From the NCBI RefSeq assembly GCF_030463565.1, contig NC_134652.1, forward strand, positions 11,943,397-12,007,396: 64,000 nt of DNA. The letters run 5' to 3'. Below are positions 1 through 11,715 of this stretch, one piece after another. Source of the DNA: Pelecanus crispus. Its lineage: Eukaryota; Chordata; Aves; Pelecaniformes; Pelecanidae. The notes beneath the pieces were generated by a model. That model saw only the letters and a list, made by a program, of their open reading frames with translations, was not told the DNA's origin and made no database searches. A program made the position numbers and the translations under genes. The stretch's first letter is position 1; every line of letters begins with the position of its first letter.

Positions 1-989
1 TATTGCCACAGCTTACAGTACAGTGGTGAGTGAAAAATGAGGACTTTTCACATTCAGATGCTGAGAGGGTGCTCTAGGTACAGTACCTGCCTGTTCTTTT
101 CTAGGGACCTAAGAAAAATAGATGGATTGGCAGCTACTTCTTTTAGTGCAAATATTCTCATTTGTGTTTCCCTGATCTTCAAAGCATTTTAGAGCCAAGA
201 AATGGTCAGATTTAGCCTAGAGGTACTCTGTCGAGATTGGGTAGACTCCTTAGGTGATTCAACACAGCCTGTCTTGTACTCAGATCTTCAACTAAGACTC
301 ACCCCATCCTGGATGATCCAGGGAATATTCTAGTTCACAGTGCACATTTACAGAGATTGTTGGCAATAATCCTTGCTCTGACCCATGCACAGCTACAGGG
401 TAGCCCTAATTGTTGGAGAACTATAGCCCCTCTCTTATAAAAGACAAGGAACACTGAATTCCTCCCAACTCCTCCCAATTCACTCTTGTCAATGTTTCAG
501 ACCACCCTCAGAAAAGTTACTGCAAGACTAATATATACAGATGCAGTGATTTCATTTGCTACTGCACTATTTTATGAGTGCGTACTGCAGAGCCTAACTT
601 CATGGCAAGAAGATTTATGGTGTAATTACTTTAGTATATTATTGTACAATTTGAAACTAATGGAAAAGAAATTTACTGGCTACACTTCAGCTGTCAGAAA
701 GTCTGTCTGCAGAATGTTATGAGAACGGAAGGAATATGTGCTTCTGTCTGTAAGTGGGAATGTTAAATGACAGGCATTGCTTAACCTGATCAAACACTTT
801 AAACTTGATCAGCTACCCATATCATAATAAGTAAAGTTTCCTGCAAAGAAAATTAATTATGTCTTATAAAGGAAAGAGAAGCATTTGATCTTAAGAAGCA
901 AATAAAAAACTGCCCAGCACACCCACTCCCAGGAGAGTCAAGACCGGTCAATCATCTTTCTAGCCAAGCGTAAGAATTAAGAATTCCAC

Positions 990-1125
990 AACCTCTTTTA
1001 ATTGCTTTAATTGGCAGTGTTTCCCAGTGGACTTTCGTGTTTCATTTGGCCTTTTTTTCCCCAAGTTGAAAAAAATGCATCTGATTAATAATCATGTAAT
1101 TGGATTTCCAGTTCAGTGATTAACG
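990..1125. promoter_or_regulatory. AT-rich candidate enhancer with repeated TTTAATTG motifs
   Basis: Two TTTAATTG-type words stand in tandem at 997-1014. GATTAATAATCATGTAATTGG follows at ~1083-1103 (given as motif, split by single bases). No coding frame. It resembles conserved noncoding DNA of gene deserts. Confidence 0.2.
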
Positions 1126-2429
1126 TCTAACATCCAGTACTTAAGAAGAGAAAAAGCAGAGACTTGTCTTCACTTTTGACATAAGACCTTTTTGATGGAG
1201 AAAACTTCATTCATATGAAATGTTTTGCAACTTACATCTCTCAGCAACTTGCCAGATCAGTTCAAGTTAGATGCCTGGTAGTAAACATCCCTTTCATTAG
1301 AAGCACAGAAATTAGAACCATGAAATTGAATGGAGGAGGATGGAAGAGTTCACTAACAGTTTTCAGAGGCCCTAAAACTCAAACAACTTTATTTAGTAGA
1401 AACCCAGCTCAACTCAAGTCCCTTGGAAATCAAATGAAAGTTTCCTGTTGCAGTGGAGATTAAAAAGGTGCTACAATCTGATGGGCCTCTAAGCCTAAAG
1501 TGAATTTAGCCTATATCAAATTGCAGTGAGTGTGAAAAATTTTTGTTTGATCCTTATATTTGGAAGTGGCAGAGGGACTGAAGAAGACCAGACAACTATG
1601 GCTCTATCTGTTCCTTTACCCAGTTTCTACTCTTTGCTCACTGTGTTTGGACAATCCTAGTTAATAGCTCTGGACTCCTACCAGACTGTTGTTATATAAA
1701 TGGTAATATAACTTCCCTTCACACAAATAGAATTAGATCTATAAAAAAACATTAAAAATACAGAAGTACCTTTTTTCCATATTGAAAATGCAATGAAATC
1801 AATGCAAACCTGGAATGATGATAAGTCAGGCTCCCATCCAGGATCATGTACAGTGGGCCGGCCTCCATATCCTCTACTTCAGTCTTCTTCCTGGCCAATT
1901 TAAAGTAAATATGAGGGTATTAGACAAATCTTGAAATAAGGCAGACTATGGAGCCCTGTAACCATGTCCATATCAGAAGGAAAGAGTGACAAAGTTTTCA
2001 GTCCCAAACAGCTCAGAAAAATCCTTCAAGTCACTTTAAATAATCAGCTATCATCTTATCACATGTTCAACTAACAGGAGCTGAAAACACTTAAGCACTA
2101 CCACATTTTGAACTGAAGTATGATGGTGACAGTCTACTCCCTGATAAAGTCCTCACCATACACAATAGAAAGATTTGCATTGTCTTCAGCTAGTTTTCAG
2201 TAAGGACCCTTCAAAAGGCAGTGAAGTGTTTACCTTGACTTCTTATTGCTTGTTCACCGCTCTCCAAGTTTCTGATCTCTTCACGTGTGCAGACTATCAC
2301 ACAGCAATCCTCTATCTATTCCCTGATCTGATGGACACACCTACACAGGAACAGAGACAGTCCAAAAATACTCATTGAGTATTCAGCCAAAAAAATTCTT
2401 AGGTAAAATAAGTTAATATTAGGTAATAA

Positions 2430-2452
2430 CCATAACAACAACAGCAACAACA
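2430..2452 (+). repeat. (AAC)n trinucleotide repeat, imperfect
   Basis: ataacaacaacagcaacaac: six to seven AAC/AGC units. Simple repeat. Confidence 0.7.
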
Positions 2453-4523
2453 TGGCTTTTGATTGTCTCTGGGCACAGGTTTATGTATTCTCTTAGTATA
2501 TCTTGTAGACATATTTCATTGGGATATACGTAGGTGACTGCACTTCTACAACTTCTTGTCTCCTCCCACTGTAAATAAATTCAATTTCATTACATTTTTC
2601 AGGAGTGGAATCATAACGCATACAGAAGACGTCAAGGCACTACGAAGCTAAATTACCCTGCAATCTGAGATGTGTGGACATTTAAGCATATTTTACCTGT
2701 GCACAGCACATTGCAGGCATGTAGGATCCTGTGACCCAAGACAGTCCAAAGCTGTGTAAAGGTCGGCCTGTTCTCTCATGCTTGGTCCTATTCCTCTGCT
2801 GCTGCAGGACTCCAGGGTGCCCAGAACATTGGCCTCCAAGGTCACATCTTCCAGCATACACCTCTCATCACTACTCTACCAGAAAAAAACCCAGATCATT
2901 TAACCTCTTCCTTGTCTGATCTTTCTCTGCATAAAAAAGACAATGATATAAGTGTCTCTTCCAGAATAATGAAAAATCTTCCACTCTAATGTCTATGCAA
3001 AAAAATACATGTCTTTGGTGGCAAAATGGAAAATATTCTGGAGAAAAGGAACTCTCCTTCTGCAAGTTCATTGCTTATGATGATGGTGATTACACAGAAC
3101 ACTTTTTTTTTCTCTATAAAGGCAACCAGAAATTACACGAGCTTAGCGACTGAGGCCTGAAACAGAAAAGCCAAATAATTTCCTAACTTATTACAGTTTT
3201 AACAGTGACATAGGGAAGGGTATTTATGGACCCATTACATGTCCCCGTAGCTCTATAAACTTACCTGTGATGAGCATTGACTAATATATGAAATTCTTGG
3301 AAGAGATTGGATTAGTAATGTGAGCACCAAGAGAAGACTACGCCTTTCAGCTTCCAGGTTTGTGAGACTATTATGTGCTGCTTTTCTCTGAGTTAGCGTT
3401 CGCATAGTGCTTGGGTTGGGTTTGGGAGAGGGAGTGGATCTTTCTCATGCTCCATTGAACTGGAGGCAAAGAAATTATCAATGAAGTTAGACTCTCCCAA
3501 AGGCTTACTGTCTTTAAAACTGCAGATCACTGTAAGGCAGCTATTCATATGTGCAGTCTTCTCTGCTTCCTATGAATTTAAACATGACTTTTAAAAATAA
3601 TGTGAGTTTGGGGGTGAATATATCTAAATAATCTTGCCCTGTTGAAATTATTCACACATTAGTCCATTCCTGAGCATTACACTAACAAGCACTATGCAAA
3701 GACAGGGAATATCTACGTATGGCATATTGATCTGAATGCCAAATACCTGAGCTTTCTGCATTAACAAGCTGATGAGTACTATTATAGTAATTATGTCAAA
3801 TAAACCAAAGCTGACTTTGAAGGTCTGCCTAAAAAATGAGAGCCAAGAACATAATGATTGATGAAGTCTGCTGCTGTGCTGAAGCTTATTCTGTATTAAA
3901 CCCCTGGTATAATTTTCTTTTGGTATGGCTTGTAGGACACATCCAGTGCCAAAAAGTTCTGTTTCTTCCACAATGCAGAGCACTCTGGCTATGAAGGGGT
4001 CAGCTCAGGCTGTAGAAATGGGGAGGCAAGCAAGAAGGAAGCTCTGTCCTTGGTTGTGGTCTTCATGCTGATGTGGTTTCTAACCCAGATTTCAGCAGTA
4101 CACCATGGTCTCCCTGTTTGTCCACACCTACCACTTGTAGATCTCCACATCTACACAGTGAAGAGCTCCACAAAGCTTTTTCATATTTGCTGCCTCCTGC
4201 ACTAACCCGGGCTGTAAGACTCAGAAAGGGCATTTTCTGCCTCAGGAGAGGAAAGAACTGCCCTGTCTTCTTGAGCTCCTTCATGAGCAGGCTGCCTGGG
4301 TAGCCAGCACAGCCCTCATACAAGCGCCATGAAATGAAACCTGGAAAGATGAAGCGTTAATATAACTCTTGACCAGAATGGCTATAACTCTTTTGCTTAG
4401 TTATATCCACCAGATAACACTGTGCTCCAGGAGGAGCAGCTTTTTTCTGTCCTATCCCTGATCCAGGCTGACTTACCAGATAAGGAATAAATCTGACTTA
4501 CACGTACCGGCCTGCTGTCCTGC

Positions 4524-5167
4524 AGAATCATAGAATCATTTAGGTTGGAAAAGACCTTTAAGTTCATCCAGTCCAACTATTAACCTACACTACCAAGTCC
4601 ACACCAAACCCATCAAAGGTAGACTAGACTAAACCATGTCCCAAAGTGCCACTTCTGCCCGTTTTTTGAACGCTTCCAGGGATGGTGACTCCACCACCTC
4701 TCTGGGCAGCCTGTTCCAATGCTTGACTACCCTTTCCATGAAGAAATTTTTCCTAATATACAACCTAAACCTCCCCTGACGCAGCTTGAGCCCATTTCCT
4801 CTTGTCCTATCGCTAACTATGTGGGAGAAGAGACCAACACCCACCTCACTACAACCTCCTGTCAGGTAGTTGTAAAGAGCGATAAGGTCTCCCCTCAGCC
4901 TCCTCTTCTCCAGGCTAAACAACCCCAGCTCCCTCAGCCACTCCTCATCAGACCTGTGCTCCAGACCCTTCACCAGCTTTGTTGCCCTTCTCTGGACACG
5001 CTCCAGCACCTCAATGTCTTCCTTGTATTGAGGGGCCCAAAACTGGACACAGTATTCCAGGTATGGCCTCACCAGCGCCAAGTACAGGGGGACAATCACC
5101 TCCCTGCTCCTGCTGGCCACACTATTCCTGATACAAGCCAGGATGCTGTTGGCCGCCTTGGCCAGTG
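4524..5167 (-). mobile_element. CR1 LINE fragment, 5'-truncated (about 640 bp)
   Basis: On the minus strand this carries the end of a CR1 ORF2, then the CR1 3' UTR (wording like ggttggactggatgaactt, then aaaggtcttttccaacc), and the terminal ATTCTATGATTCT octamer-type tail at 4524-4545. These features are diagnostic of CR1 non-LTR retrotransposons, the main avian LINE. Truncation at the 5' end near 5167 is typical of incomplete target-primed reverse transcription. No clear target-site duplication is visible, as usual for CR1. Confidence 0.93.
4629..5167 (-). pseudogene. C-terminal part of CR1 ORF2 (reverse transcriptase polyprotein), uninterrupted
   Basis: The frame is open from the truncation point (about 5167) to a natural stop at 4629. 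It reads through conserved CR1 blocks: [75 protein letters not shown], and an end in VALWDMV. This is the thumb/C-terminal region beyond the polymerase catalytic core, so it cannot be active on its own. About 180 codons without a stop or frameshift point to a relatively young copy. Confidence 0.88.
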
Positions 5168-5679
5168 AGGGATGAAGACAAAGCTTCCCTCAGAAGTGTG
5201 TTGGTGGGACTGGAGTAATACACACAAAAAAATTGGGGGTCCCAGAGACAGTCCATGTACTTTATCATCCTTCAGACAGCGGCATGTTGATTGTCCATCA
5301 ATTATTTAATCAAGTAACTCCAGGGCAGCATATATATTCTATCCAGGAAATTCAGTTTCCCCATTAGATGACTGTAGCTTTACAAACAAAGTCTGTCAAC
5401 TAAAAATTATCAGTTTAATCCCTTTTTTATTATTATTTTGCTTTCCAGTTTGCAATACTGAAGTCCCTGCTATTGCCTTTCTGTTTTATCTGTCCAGAGT
5501 GAGTCTGATTCATTGCAGACAGCCTTTTTCCCTCATCTTGCTCATGTTAAGCAGACACCAATAAGTAGCAAAGAAAATTCTCGCTCTGGACAAATGCAAA
5601 CCAGATCTGACTGGCTGCCTTCCATGAAGTTCCCCATCCAGATTTCTTCTCCATTACCAGCTTGATAACAGGGGATGAC

Positions 5680-5943
5680 CTACCTCTCAGTGCATTGGGT
5701 ATTTGCCAGTAGCTGCAGGGACAGCACCTCAGTAGTCTGAAATAAAAGATTAAAATTGTCCAGGACTTTTGTTTCTTCCAATGTGAGGATCTGTGAGGTC
5801 AGATCCCTCATCAAAATAGACCTGTTGCACTTTTTCATGGACTTTTCTTTCATCAGTATTCTCTTCTTTGTCATCTTCTCCTGCTCCTCCCTCTGCTGAG
5901 CATCCCCCATGTTCTCAGACAGCTGCCTGGCAAAGTTATCCAT
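5680..5943 (-). other. Unrecognised open frame (87 codons), coiled-coil-like; possible gene remnant
   Basis: Not recognised. The predicted product is strongly charged and helical in character: DAQQREEQEKMTKKRI, then leucine-rich heptad-like spacing in SQILTLEETKVLDNFNLLF. Unlike most chance frames here it lacks Pro/Cys/Ser bias and looks like real coding sequence. Upstream, the same frame continues past a TAG through QLENIDFSRE, which would fit a decayed exon or retrocopy with one nonsense change. It lies just beyond the inner side of the probable LTR, but no retroviral protein signature is visible. It could equally be an unusual chance frame. Confidence 0.25.
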
Positions 5944-6261
5944 TGATACCTACTCCCTACTGAAGTCAATATTCTCAAGCTGATCCATATGCCAGGATAA
6001 ACTGAGGTGGTCAAGTTATTCAAAAGGAAATCTTCAAGCAATCCTGTTGCACTTCCTTGGGGCTAATGTAAATATCCAAGAACATTAACAAGTTTTAATT
6101 TTTAAAGTGGATTAATGAAACCACATTAGCAACTTGTATGAACATTTTTGTTCATGTCATGATCCAAACTGGGCTGTCCAGGGAGGATCGTGGCAGTTCT
6201 GTGATTCCCTTGGGCTAAATTAAGGTGAAGCAACACCAAACAATTAAATGCTTTATTGATG

Positions 6262-6340
6262 GTAGAAACAACCTGAACTTGGCAAGTGTAACAGTAGACA
6301 ACCTGAACTTGGAAAACATAGTGGTAGGCAATGTGGGTTC
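6262..6340. repeat. Short tandem repeat, ~30 bp period, in the probable LTR
   Basis: The segment gtaga(a)acaacctgaacttgg occurs twice (from 6262 and from 6294), and a more diverged third start (gtaggcaatgtgggttc) follows at 6324. The spacing is about 30 bp. Confidence 0.7.
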
Positions 6341-6357
6341 TAATTGAAATACTTATA

Positions 6358-6410
6358 AGAAGAAAAGAAAAAGAGGAAAAGGAAGCGGGGAGCGGGGGGA
6401 GGGGGGGGGG
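6358..6410 (+). repeat. Polypurine / poly-G tract
   Basis: Nearly pure A/G over about 50 bases, passing from AAGA-rich into a run of 10 G's (6401-6410). It lies inside the probable LTR. Capable of triplex or G-quadruplex structure. Confidence 0.85.
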
Positions 6411-9400
6411 TAAGAATTATCACCACCCTTGGATCCCGCAATGATGATGATAGATAAGGTGATCCTCCGGTGGCGGGCACGTGCCTGGCTTTTTCAGAGT
6501 CATGTCTTTTATAAGCCAGTCTCTGCCTCTTAATTGCTTCAAGTCTATCCCCTCGACGACTTACATGGTTCTTGTTTCAGAAAGTTCTCAATCTGCTGCT
6601 CAGGCATCATTGTGGGGAGTGGTCGCAAGGGGTCCTTTGGGTGGTCGTGAGCCCCTTCCTCAAATGAACTCTGTATGACGTCTGGACAAATATGGTGAGT
6701 TTGGAGGCACATCAGAAATACGGGACTGTGCATCCTCCAACACACCTCCCCACACTCTGTGCCAGCTGTCTTCTCACTTGTGGTTTGGTGTTGCCATGCA
6801 GATCTTAACTTGTTTCACCACAACATTTGAGACATCAACAAACTGCCACAATGTCTGAGAGATCAACATATATTAGCTCTTTAGCTCTTTCAGTCTCTTG
6901 CAGTGCAGAAACAACGTACTTTTCACACTATGAGCTTAAAATACTGGTTTGGAAATGGCATAAGTGAAATCAAATTCAGATCTGAGTAATTCTGAATTTT
7001 ACTGAATTTGTATTTGCAGTCTTTTGTTTCTGCTATAGATCAGGCTCTAGATTCCCTCTGAGCTATTTTGCTGCTGTCCAAGAGAAATGAAGGCTGCATT
7101 ATCTTCTGCATTTCCTGTACACAGGAGAATATGATACACAGAAATGTAATTTAAAATCAGGCAGGAGGAATTCTTGACTGATATTTCATCCCTTCTCTTT
7201 TGTACATATATTGCTTCAATTGCAAGTCTGTATGCTGCCCAGTGTTACCAGGATCCTTGCAGATTTTCTTTACACACTTAATAGACAGAGAACAGATTCC
7301 AACAGAAAAAATATTAGCAGTATACCATTTTTCACTAGTATCCATGAAGTGCTTTGGGAAAGCAAGGTGCTATAGAGATGAGACTATATTCCCCAATAAT
7401 TCAGCAAGACTTCATGATCTGCAACTTTATCTTCTGTTTCCAAGTCACTCCCTTTCCTAAATCGCTTAACATCCATAAAGAGCTTTGTGATGCTTTATGT
7501 GACAGGAGATGCCATATGAGGGGCTCAATCACATGCAACTAGTTTATATCTCCAATTCTTTTTGGTTTGTTTTTTTTTTTTAACACTGGCCTTCCTTCCC
7601 CTTTTACCAATGCTAAGAGTGGTCAATATTAACAGCACTGATGGTCAATGAACCCAGAATGATCTGAGAATGCAATCTCATTCACACACAACCTGCCTCT
7701 TTTCCTATAGCAAAACCACTATAAGTCACCAGCCCAGCTTCCCACAAACATACCCAAATCTCTCAACACCCTCAAAATCCAAGGAGAAATTACATTTCCC
7801 AATGAGGTGAACTCTATGACTTGTTTTTTACAAGGTAAAATATGGCCATGATTCATGATCTGTTGCACCTCACCTCTTCCACATCCCATTAAACCATCCC
7901 TCAAGTTGTTTGAGAAGTCTGTCCCAGGAAAAAGGATCACAGAACTGGCAGAGAGGCATGAAATTGATTTTCCAATGAAAACAATGGCTCCGTGACAACT
8001 TATCTGAAGGTCTGCTGTGGTATGTTTGCACAGCACTTTGCACAGCGGAGCCATGACCTGTTTTAACACTAGATACTAATGTGATCAAAAGGACAGGTAG
8101 CAAGACTCAAAATGTTTCTTGGTTTCCATAAGTTTTCCAGCCTGGTAACATACCTATTACTGCAGGAAACCTATTTTCTTTCTGTTGGTTCCACACATCA
8201 TATATATGATTATAGTATCAGTAATATTGATCACAACATTGCTATGAAGCATAAAGCAGGTTCTTTGACATATTACACACTCACCACAAAATAGGAAAGA
8301 TGATTTGTCTGATGCCTGTTTGCTCCAGCCTTGTTCAGCTCCTATTGCTCTTTCTGATTTCTTCATTACCTCCCCGTGCTACATCCCAATTGAAATTAAA
8401 TTGCAGCTCCTTCAAGACAAAAAGCGGAATCTCTGGCTTTGTTCCTAGACAAAAGCTACTTAATAATACTACTACTACTTTCCTATTCAAGACAGCTCCA
8501 AGAAAAGATTCTTCTTCACATTGCCATGCCAATAGTCCCTATCAACCAAAGTCCTGTCTGCACTGAGTGGCCAACACTGGATGCCTCAGAAAAGGTTACA
8601 AAACTTCCATAATTGTGTAATAATTCCCCTTAAGGGAAGTTTGTTCCAAGGACAGGATGCCAGTGGTCATCTTAAGCATTCACGTGCAGAGCTAATGGAA
8701 TTAAGGACTATCTGCAGTGTTCAGGAGGCAGCAGGCAATACAGTGTAGAAGGAATCAATGAGATGTTTAAAAAGCATCTTGGACCGCAGACACGTTTTCT
8801 TGGTTTTAAGCATTCATTCTGTTCCTTTCAATACTTCATCCATCAAGGCGATCAGGGTCCTCAGAATTTGCACAGCCAGAGGGGTGGAGAATTGTGGCAT
8901 GTACAATCTGTGCATCATTATCCAAGTGTATATATTTTGGGTGTTTATGTCCCCATAAAAGACCATGCTTTTCCCTTCCTGGAGGCATAGTCTTCTTCTG
9001 AAGAGTGAGTTTCATTTTGCCAGCACAGGCTTACCCAGGTCCTCTGCTTGGGAAAGTGCTCTGCCAGACTAGGACCAACAACCCAGTGGCCTGGGCAATC
9101 CCAGTTTTCACAGGTAAGACAGAAGACAGCCAGGCAGGTTGTCTTCTGATGGTTCCTTCTTAAACCAGCAATATTTGATGAGGTAGAGCCGTGGTTGGTA
9201 GGAATGTATTTTTTAGCACGGGGTGGAGGCTTGTCAGCAAACCCTCAAAATAGCCTAGGTTAACCTGGAGTCATCTCCAACTGCCCTATTAAAAGTATGA
9301 ATCAAAGCTGCCATATCCGTTCACCTGGGCTGTCAACCATGATACAGCACAGAACATAAGCACAGCCAAACTGGGTTGGACAGGTAGTCCATCTAACACA

Positions 9401-11636
9401 GTAGTTTGTCACCAAAAACAGCAGTGATACTTGCCCAGCACGCTTTCACAGCCTTTAGTAGTTTGTGTCCTGAATGCGCACAGACTTTCAGCCCCAGCAA
9501 CACCTTACAGCAGGGAGTCCAACAGCAAAATTACCCTCAACTTCATCACCTTTGCTTAAGGTGATGATATGTAACTAAGCTAAGACTTCCAAGGGAAAAT
9601 TGAAAGGCTCAAATTACACACAAACTATAAAATGAGTAATATGCATTTACACATCTTAATGGGACTGCCAATGGCCAATTTGGTGCACTTTAGACCCCTA
9701 TTAATAGCCAGGCTCCACGGGCAGTTGAATAAAACACACTTCCCTGGAGTGATATAACAGCAAGGGAGGACTGACCGGGGATGAATCCTGTTCATCTAAG
9801 TTGCTCAGTAACGTGTAACTACTCAATAAACATAACAATTATTGTTGCTTCATCAGCTCCTTCTGGGTTTATCTGTTGCACAAAATGTTAAGCATATTGG
9901 CCAGGTGGTGCCTTTTGTGATATGTTTATTTTACTAGTACATGTCCTTGAACTAACACTGCATTTCATATGTACCTGCCAGATAAGTGACTGAAAGAACT
10001 CGGCATCTGGGAATGAAAACTTGGGAGAGGGAGGGAAGACAGAAGGGAGATGGGTGCATTTCAATACAGATAATGAGCTGCAATTATCATACTCATGTAA
10101 AAGGCAGGGACAGAAGTGGCTCACCTAGAAGACATATTTGCACACATTTTACTCATCAAAACTGATCTTGAATTATCAGGCTGGAGTCAGGTCCCATTTC
10201 AAAATCTCCCTGTTTTTTTCCCAATAACTGTGCCATCTGCTTTAGCCTGTGAGGCTGTCTCTGTTAGGTGAGACAGCCTTTATTTGGAGATAAAAAGGCA
10301 TACTGAGCTATCTCCCAACATCTTATCCCTAGCCCAAGATGGGCATGTGGGTAAACCTGAGGAATTTCTGTCTGTGAACTGCCATTGATGGTACTAACCC
10401 CAGGCTGGCTCTTTCAGTCTGGTGGTTGGTCCTGGTGTGCCCTAATGGCTGTAACCATACTGTGGCCATTTCCTAATGCATCCTGCTTTGCAGGGACCCA
10501 AAGGGTGTGCAGTCTGCACACACTGCCTTAGGTGGATTCATTGCTTCCAGAGAAGCAGCAAGCCTTGGACTGATCTGGGCTCAGGCATGTGCCTAATGAC
10601 AAGCTTAGAGACAAAAAGTACTCTAGCACAGTGAAGGGTTAATTAAGTTCTCAGCTGCCAAATTGAAAAGTTACAAAACACAAGCAGAGACATTGAAACG
10701 CACGTGCTTGGCACTGACCTCTCTGTCCTGTGGTCCCACTTTGAGGATCTCTGAGGCACTTCTCAGCTGTCAAGCTGCAAGAGGAACTCAGCACCCTCCA
10801 GCAGCTCACTGGTCCTCCAGCTCAACCCCGCAGCCAAGCACCAGATGGGTCCAGCCCCACTCTGAGGACCTGTGGGGCTTCCTCCAAGCCAGCACCTTCT
10901 TCATCCTCTTGCTCAAGACAGACTGCTTCTCTTTTCACTCCTGACTTCTCCTGCATCTTTCTTCCTTCAGGAATGCAGCTTCAGCAACAGCATACATCAA
11001 TGGTGACTGATTCCCCCAGGCCTCCTTTCCCCAGGTGTACACTGCAAATGGAAGCATAGCAAGGGAAACCTTGTGTGGTCTTCGGAAGCATCTCCGAACT
11101 TATATTGCTGCTTTGTTCCAGAACTAGCAAATGCCTTTTATTTTAATTAGCCTTCTTGTCAGATGCATATTTTAGAGGTCACGACAACACTTTGTAGTTG
11201 TAAATTATTCTCTTTGCATGTGCACAGACAGAGATAGCAGCCAGAGTGGTTTTCTCAATCCTATCCCTCCAGTTGCCTACAGCTAGTGGCCTTACTCACA
11301 TTCACTCCCAACTTTATCAGTCTGAGGGCTTGGTTCCACAGCTCTCCAGCAGAAAGTAAAACTGAGCTTGAGCAGAGCAGTTCAGTGGGGAACCTCACGA
11401 CTTCTGATTTTGTGGCAACTTGCTTCTGTTAGGAGATGGACACAGAGACCACTAGCCCATTTCCCATCTATCATTACACTTCTTAGTAGGAAAACAACAT
11501 TCCCTGTCAAGTGCTATGAAACGTGCTCTTGGCTCATCTGAATGCAACCGAGGCTGAAGTTTGATGCTTATTATAAACCTAGCACAATTAGCACACAGCC
11601 CATTAGCTCTGTGATCCTGTGGCATCAATAACTCCC

Positions 11637-11715
11637 CGGCTTTTCTCGGCTTTTCTCTCTTTTTTCTCCTCCTCCCACTCCACACTGTTTCCCTTTTCCT
11701 TCCACTTTCTCAAGC
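11637..11715 (+). repeat. Pyrimidine-rich tract with a short direct repeat
   Basis: cggcttttct is duplicated at the left end, then a C/T-rich stretch runs to about 11715. Low-complexity. Confidence 0.6.

Larger units (their letters stand above)
1..4523. other. Intergenic, no gene seen
   Basis: AT-rich, CpG-poor sequence. All open frames are short (up to 111 codons), on mixed strands, and show no recognisable domain. It contains the (AAC)n repeat at ~2430, a small inverted repeat at 786-812 (CTGATCAA / TTGATCAG), and an AT-rich motif block near 1 kb. Confidence 0.7.
6160..6845 (-). mobile_element. Probable solo LTR of an endogenous retrovirus, minus orientation
   Basis: On the minus strand a ~670 bp stretch has LTR architecture. 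A TATA-like CTTATAAAAG (6507-6516) is followed ~250 bp later by AATAAA (6252-6257) and a short U5-like segment (tttggtgttgcttcacctta). The start region has TGTTGTGG and the far end has ATGACA, giving possible TG...CA termini. A purine tract and short tandem repeats sit in the R-like region. I could not define a target-site duplication, and I see no primer-binding site, gag or pol beside it, so it would be a solo LTR. Boundaries are approximate. No coding capacity for viral proteins is visible. Confidence 0.5.

Noticed and set aside
786..812. Inverted repeat CTGATCAA...TTGATCAG
   Set aside because: Arms of only 8 bp with an 11-nt spacer are expected by chance at this scale.
4719..5168. 149-codon + strand frame
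   Set aside because: Antisense shadow of the CR1 ORF2 fragment.
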